The notes under the pieces: generated by a model
The model's input: the letters and a program-made list of their open reading frames with translations, nothing else
Database searches by the model: none
Told to the model about the DNA's origin: nothing
Shown: positions 14,425 through 18,119 of the stretch, piece by piece
Layout of the letters: the number at the start of each line of letters is the position of its first letter
How positions within the stretch are numbered: the stretch's first letter is position 1
Assembly (NCBI GenBank): GCA_020444165.1
Contig: JAHLLK010000090.1
Span: 1 to 18,119 of the forward strand
Source: Deltaproteobacteria bacterium
Lineage (GTDB): Bacteria > Desulfobacterota > Desulfarculia > Desulfarculales > Desulfarculaceae
Reading direction: 5' to 3'
DNA: 18,119 bases
Program-made: the position numbers and the translations under genes

Positions 14425-14598
14425 GCTTCTCTCTCCCGTCACAGATGTTTGATGGGGCAGGCTCCAAGGTCGCTGGCAGGGGCAGGCGCCGTCGGTAAAC
14501 AGGTTGGCAGAGGCCTCACCCGGTTTCTCCCGACGAAAAGGTGGGCGTCCGGCTACCCCACAAGGGCGCCAGACGCCACCGGTTACGCTAGACTGGGC

Positions 14599-14627
14599 AG
14601 GATAACTGAAATATTACCTAATTGGAA
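14599..14627 (-). promoter_or_regulatory. Promoter of Cache gene 4
   Basis: TTCCAA (14622-14627), a 17-base spacer and TATCCT (14599-14604) on the minus strand. Start near 14592, giving a leader of about 168 bases, the same as for Cache gene 3. Confidence 0.55.
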
Positions 14628-14641
14628 CAAGAATTCAACAT

Positions 14642-14719
14642 ATGAAAATAACTTTACAAACCGAGTCTGTCTGGCGGCTGGCCGCCCGGCTTGGCCGGCC
14701 CTGGCCCCATGCTCATTAG
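14642..14719 (+). other. Possible short upstream ORF overlapping the DUF1848 start
   Basis: A frame of 25 codons beginning MKITLQTESVWRLAAR ends 11 bases inside the DUF1848 gene, in another frame. The DUF1848 ATG itself has no visible ribosome-binding site, so translation could be coupled to this frame. The short frame's own ribosome-binding site is weak. Confidence 0.2.
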
Positions 14720-15629
14720 CGCCAGCCGCCGCACCGACGTGCCGGCCTTTTACACCCCCTGGCTGCTGGAGCGCCTGGCCGCCGGCTACTGCCTCACCCC
14801 CAATCCCTACAACCCCCGCCAGGTGGCCCGCCTGGACCTGCGTCCCCCGGCTCTGGAAGCCCTGATCCTCTGGAGCAAGAACCCGGCGCCCCTGTTGCCC
14901 CACCTGCCGGAGCTGCTCGCACGGGGAGTGCGCCCCAGCCTCTTGTACACCGTGAACGACTACCCCGCGGCGCTGGAGCCCGCGGTGCCGCCCCTGGCCC
15001 AGCGCCTGGCCACCTTCCGGGCCTGGGCCCGCCTGAGCGGGCCGGAGCGGGTGGTATGGCGCTACGACCCCATCCTCATCTCCCGCCACACCGACCCCGC
15101 CTGGCATGTGGCCACCTTTGGCCGGCTGTGCGGCGAGCTGGCCGGCTCCACCCGGCGGGTGAAGCTCAGCCTGGTGTGCTTCTACCGCAAGACCCTGCGC
15201 CGTCTGGCCCCCCTGGAGGCGGCGGGTTGGGGCTTTGAGCAAAACCCCCTGGCCCGGGACGAGGTGTGGGAGATGCTGGCCGGGATGGTCCGCCTGGCCC
15301 GGGAGGCCGGGATGGAGTTGACCGCCTGCGCCCCGGAGCACGATCTCTCCCCGGCGGGCCTCCGCCCCGGGGCCTGTATCAGCCCGGCCTGGCTGGCCGC
15401 GGCCTGGGGGCTCTCCTTCCCCCCCCGGCGCGACCCGGGGCAGCGGAGCCAGTGCCGCTGCCTGCCCAGCCGCGACCTGGGCTCGCCGGACACCTGCCTG
15501 CACCACTGCGTGTACTGCTACGCCACCCGGAGCGAGGCCGCGGCCCGGGCCAACCAGGCCCGCCACGATCCCCGCTCTCCCCGCCTGGTGGGCCTGGCCG
15601 GGGAGGACGACTCTCCCACCCTGTTCTGA
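14709..15629 (+). CDS. DUF1848 family protein
   Basis: 306 residues from the preferred ATG. The opening MLISASRRTDVPAFYTPWLL and the later LWSKNPAPLLPHL, VVWRYDPIL and CAPEHDL are hallmarks of DUF1848 (PF08902). The C-terminal part has a cysteine cluster: CRCLPSRDLGSPDTC then LHHCVYCYA, which may bind an iron-sulfur cluster; the CxYCYA pattern recalls radical-SAM-like proteins, but the activity is not known to me. A TTG six codons upstream (14691) is an alternative start; neither has a clear ribosome-binding site, and an in-frame stop lies at 14649. It is convergent with the hypDE pair. Confidence 0.88.
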   Translation: MLISASRRTDVPAFYTPWLLERLAAGYCLTPNPYNPRQVARLDLRPPALEALILWSKNPAPLLPHLPELLARGVRPSLLYTVNDYPAALEPAVPPLAQRLATFRAWARLSGPERVVWRYDPILISRHTDPAWHVATFGRLCGELAGSTRRVKLSLVCFYRKTLRRLAPLEAAGWGFEQNPLARDEVWEMLAGMVRLAREAGMELTACAPEHDLSPAGLRPGACISPAWLAAAWGLSFPPRRDPGQRSQCRCLPSRDLGSPDTCLHHCVYCYATRSEAAARANQARHDPRSPRLVGLAGEDDSPTLF

Positions 15630-15862
15630 ACCGGCTCGGCCGCCGGCGAAAACTCCGGGGCCCGGGGCCCAGGGTTGGCCCAGCGCGCAAAACAACCCCG
15701 CCTTTTCCCTGCCGCGGACCTGGTTACCCGTCTTTTTCCCGCCACCTGACGGCCGCCGGCGGTCGGCAAATCGGAAAACCCGCCGCCTTTTTCGGGGCCA
15801 CGCCACGCCCGAAAACCTTCAACAGGAAGGGGTTTCCCCCACCTTCTTCTTCCCCCTCCTCC
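15630..15862. other. Convergent intergenic region
   Basis: No gene was found between the DUF1848 and hypE ends. A hairpin CCTTC/GAAGG (15816-15830) followed by T4 on the minus strand may end hypE. A pyrimidine-rich run (about 15834-15866) lies beside the hypE stop codon. A clear terminator for the plus-strand gene is not visible. Confidence 0.4.
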
Positions 15863-16873
15863 TCAACAAATCCTCGGTAAAGGCTCGCCGGTGAGCATTT
15901 CCAGGGGGCGTTGGCCGCCCACGGCGGTGTTGAGCCAGACGCGGCCGGGGCGTGCGCTCTGGACTTGGCCGATGATTTGGGCTTTTTGGCCCAGGGGGTG
16001 GTTTTGCAGGGTTTGGCGGGCGGTTTCGGCCTGGTCGCCGGGCACGATGGCGATGAGTTTGCCTTCGTTGGCCAGGTAGAGGGGTTCCAGGCCCAGGAGT
16101 TCGGCCGCGCCGATGACCGCGGGGGAGAGGGGGATGGCGGCTTCGGTCAGTTCCAGGCCGGCCTCACTGGCCAGGGCGATTTCCTTCAAAGCGGTGGCCA
16201 GGCCGCCGCGGGTGGGGTCACGGAGCACGTGGGGGGTGACGCCGGCGGCGTAGAGGGCTTCCACCAGGCCGGTGAGGGGGGCGGAGTCGCTCACCAGCGG
16301 GCTGGTGAGGCCCAGGCCGGCGCGGGCGGCCATGATGGTCATGCCGTGGTCGCCCATGGTGCCGGAGACCAGGATGGCGTCACCGGCTTGGGCCAGGCTG
16401 GCGCCGACCCGGCGGCCGGGGGGGATGACGCCGATGCCGGTGGTGTTGATGAACAGGCCGTCGGCCTGGCCGCGGCCCACGACTTTGGTGTCGCCGGCCA
16501 CCACGGACACGCCCACGGCTTTCGCGGCGGCCGCCAGGGAGGCCACGGCCCGCTCCAGCAGCTCCAGGGCCAGGCCTTCTTCCAGCACGAAGCCGCAGGT
16601 GAGGTAGCGGGGCTGGGCGGCCTGCATGGCCACGTCGTTGACTGTGCCGTGCACGGCCAGGCTGCCGATGTCGCCGCCGGGGAAGAACAGGGGGGTGACC
16701 ACGAAGGTGTCGGTGGAGACAGCCAGGTCCAGGGGCGAGGCGGGCAACACCGCGGCGTCGTCCATGGGGGCCAGGAAGGGGTTGGCGAGGTGCTTGGCGA
16801 AGATTTCCTCGGTCAGCTCGCGGCTGGCCCGGCCGCCGGCCCCGTGGTCCAACAATACGGTGGTGGCGCGCAT
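15863..16873 (-). CDS. hypE: Hydrogenase maturation protein HypE
   Basis: Carbamoyl dehydratase of [NiFe]-hydrogenase maturation: it accepts carbamoyl from HypF on its C-terminal Cys and dehydrates it with ATP to thiocyanate, the source of the cyanide ligands of the active-site iron. The 336 residues are the usual length. HGAGGRAS (10-17), DDAAVLPASP (38-47), AVHGTVNDVAMQ, VVAGDTKVV and DPTRGGLAT are PurM/HypE-type signatures, and the protein ends LPRIC with the essential terminal Cys. GGAGGA inside the end of hypD is its ribosome-binding site; three bases separate the two genes, so they are co-translated. No hydrogenase structural gene is in view. Confidence 0.97.
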   Translation of the reverse strand: MRATTVLLDHGAGGRASRELTEEIFAKHLANPFLAPMDDAAVLPASPLDLAVSTDTFVVTPLFFPGGDIGSLAVHGTVNDVAMQAAQPRYLTCGFVLEEGLALELLERAVASLAAAAKAVGVSVVAGDTKVVGRGQADGLFINTTGIGVIPPGRRVGASLAQAGDAILVSGTMGDHGMTIMAARAGLGLTSPLVSDSAPLTGLVEALYAAGVTPHVLRDPTRGGLATALKEIALASEAGLELTEAAIPLSPAVIGAAELLGLEPLYLANEGKLIAIVPGDQAETARQTLQNHPLGQKAQIIGQVQSARPGRVWLNTAVGGQRPLEMLTGEPLPRIC

Positions 16874-16876
16874 CGA

Positions 16877-17965
16877 CTATTCCTCCCGCCGGTATTTGTA
16901 CCAGGCCGCGCAGGTGCCTTCGCTGGAGACCATGCAGGGGCCCACGGGCTGGCCCGGATCGCAGACCTTGGCGAACAGGCGGCACTCCGGCGGCCGGATG
17001 AGGCCCCGGAGCACCTCGCCGCAACGGCAGCCGGCCGGCTCGCCCTTTTCCACCAGGGGCAGGTCGAAGCGCCGGGCCGCGTCCAGATCGGCGAACTCCT
17101 CGGCCAACACCAGGCCGCTGGCCGGGATCACTCCCAGGCCGCGCCAGGGGGCGTCGGCCGGGCGGAAAAGCTGGTTCATCAGGGCCACCGCGGCGGGGTT
17201 GCCCTGGGGGTGCACGGCCCGGCCGTACTGGATCTCCACCCGGGGCCGGCCGGCTTCCACCTGGCGGACCAGCATGAGGAGCGAGGCCAGGATGTCCACC
17301 GGCTCGAAGCCCGAGACCACGCAGGCCTTGCCAAAGTCCCGGGCCGCGGGCTCGTAGACCTGGGAGCCGATGACCGTGGTGACGTGGCCGGGGCAGAGGA
17401 AGCCGTCGATGCCCAGCTCCGGGCCGGTGAGGAGGGCGGCCAGCGCCGGGGGCAGGAGCTTGTGGGCCGAGAGGAAGGAGAAATTGGCCAGGCCCCGCTG
17501 GCGGGCGGTGAGGCCCGCGGCGGCCACGGTGGGCGCGGTGGTCTCGAAGCCGATGCCCAGGAACACCACCTGGCGGTCCGGGCGGCCCGCGGCCAGATCC
17601 ACGGCGTCCAGGGGGGAGTACACCACCTCCACCGCCGCGCCCCGGGCCCGTTCCAGGGCCAGGGAGCCCACGGTGCCCGGCACCCGCACCATGTCCCCGA
17701 AGGTGGCCACCACCACCTCGGGCCGGCGGGCCAGCTCCACCATGCGGTCGATCTCGCCGCCGGAGGTGACGCAGACCGGGCAGCCCGGGCCGCTGATCAA
17801 TTCCACGGTGGGGGGCAGGAGGCCGGTGATGCCGTGGCGGGCGATGGCCATGGTGTGGGTGCCGCACAGCTCCATGAAGCGGACCGGCCGGGAGGATTCC
17901 TCCCGGAGGCGCTGGGCCAGCTCCCGGGCCAGGGCCGGGTCGCGATACTCATCCACGTGTTTCAT
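16877..17965 (-). CDS. hypD: Hydrogenase maturation protein HypD
   Basis: Iron-sulfur scaffold that, with HypC, assembles the Fe(CN)2CO unit and receives cyanide from HypE. 362 residues from MKHVDEYRD, the family's usual opening (MKYVDEFRD). CGTHTMAI (Cys34) and GPGCPVC (Cys62, Cys65) match the catalytic cysteines known in HypD, and the end GPCMVSSEGTCAAWYKY is the cluster-binding C-terminal motif. The frame is open for 13 more codons upstream, but that part includes repeat-derived sequence and is not expected in the family. The ribosome-binding site is weak (AAAGGA about 15 bases away). hypE follows directly. Copy 4 of the hairpin repeat lies 45 bases upstream, so hypC is not adjacent within the window. 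Confidence 0.97.
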   Translation of the reverse strand: MKHVDEYRDPALARELAQRLREESSRPVRFMELCGTHTMAIARHGITGLLPPTVELISGPGCPVCVTSGGEIDRMVELARRPEVVVATFGDMVRVPGTVGSLALERARGAAVEVVYSPLDAVDLAAGRPDRQVVFLGIGFETTAPTVAAAGLTARQRGLANFSFLSAHKLLPPALAALLTGPELGIDGFLCPGHVTTVIGSQVYEPAARDFGKACVVSGFEPVDILASLLMLVRQVEAGRPRVEIQYGRAVHPQGNPAAVALMNQLFRPADAPWRGLGVIPASGLVLAEEFADLDAARRFDLPLVEKGEPAGCRCGEVLRGLIRPPECRLFAKVCDPGQPVGPCMVSSEGTCAAWYKYRREE

Positions 17966-17980
17966 GCGTATCCGTGTTCC

Positions 17981-17995
17981 TTTGGCGGGCCATCC
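17981..17995 (-). repeat. Fragment of the hairpin repeat in the hypD leader
   Basis: On the minus strand GGATGGCCCGCCAAA, 15 bases, is identical to the stem 1/stem 2 junction of copy 3 (13541-13555). It lies between copy 4 and the hypD start and overlaps the region expected to hold the ribosome-binding site. Confidence 0.6.
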
Positions 17996-18010
17996 GTGTC
18001 CCAATTAGAG

Positions 18011-18119
18011 ACTGTTGCACAAGGCTCCATGCCTTGTGCAACGATCGGCTTGGCAAAAGCGTGGTTTTGCCAAGCCTCACGAATAACAAACCTTTCAGGT
18101 TTGTTATTCGGCGGGCCAT
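18011..18119 (-). repeat. Multi-hairpin dispersed repeat, copy 4 (cut by window end)
   Basis: Opposite orientation to the other copies. Read on the minus strand: the right arm of stem 1 (ATGGCCCGC, 18111-18119), stem 2 CGAATAACAAACC with its perfect complement (18080-18110), stem 3 GGCTTGGCAAAA/TTTTGCCAAGCC (18047-18076, loop CCACGC), stem 4 TTGCACAAGGC with its perfect complement (18015-18041). Linkers GTGAGGCTTGGC and the end of stem 3 match copy 3, while stem 2 is entirely different in sequence yet still pairs. The rest of stem 1 lies beyond the window. Confidence 0.85.

Noticed and set aside
14425..14592. Possible c-di-GMP (GEMM) riboswitch in the Cache gene leaders
   Set aside because: The characteristic GCAAAGCC and GAAA elements of the core are absent in all four leaders.
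16380..17867. Minus-strand frame of 495 codons across hypD and hypE
   Set aside because: It is an alternative frame of two firmly identified genes and has a skewed Gly/Pro/Arg composition.
17966..18004. Longer N-terminus for HypD starting at 18004
   Set aside because: The additional 13 codons fall in repeat-derived sequence, and the family normally starts at MK(Y/H)VDE(F/Y)RD.

Overview
The window is GC-rich (very high third-position GC) and reads like a chromosomal segment of a motile, hydrogenase-bearing anaerobe of the former Deltaproteobacteria (Desulfobacterota; a Desulfarculus-like sulfate reducer would fit). This assignment is an inference from gene content (two long methyl-accepting chemotaxis proteins, single-Cache periplasmic proteins, HypD/HypE) and base composition, not from a database match. 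No plasmid, phage, CRISPR or complete transposase gene is visible.

Layout, left to right. 1-163: a multi-hairpin repeat (copy 1). 261-2363 (-): a dCache-type chemotaxis transducer. 2699-3553 (-): a CobO/BtuR-type ATP:corrinoid adenosyltransferase and a 49-residue zinc-ribbon protein. 3782-5260 (+): a secreted calcineurin-like phosphoesterase of the acid-sphingomyelinase/Ppn1 type. 5374-5467 (-): tRNA-Ser(GGA), with a recognisable promoter and a hairpin/T-run terminator. 5729-6901 (-): an unrecognised 390-residue protein with a possible N-terminal winged helix. 7227-7904 (-): a receiver domain fused to a HisKA-like segment without an ATPase domain. 8306-10453 (-): a second chemotaxis transducer with a long helical sensory domain. 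10657-14424 (-): four paralogous secreted single-Cache proteins, each exactly 165 residues. 14709-15629 (+): a DUF1848 protein. 15863-17965 (-): HypE and HypD, four bases apart or less.

The block 7227-14424, all on the minus strand, is the most coherent functional unit: four secreted Cache proteins, then a transducer, then a receiver/HisKA protein. One reading is that the free Cache proteins bind ligands in the periplasm and present them to the helical transducer or another partner; this is inference from gene order. Three Cache genes have the same promoter pattern (TTCYRA, 17-base spacer, TATNNT) and the same GC-rich hairpin 14-17 bases past the stop codon.

The most unusual signal is a dispersed repeat family present four times (6-162, 11432-11625, 13499-13692, 18011-18119). 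Each copy is a chain of hairpins in fixed order. Sequence between the stems is conserved, while some stems change on both arms so that pairing is kept. Two copies carry an additional hairpin inside the loop of a conserved one. Copy 2 is bounded by inverted repeats and a CTAG duplication and is inserted exactly at a stop codon, separating a gene from its terminator. This looks like a structure-constrained, non-autonomous mobile element.
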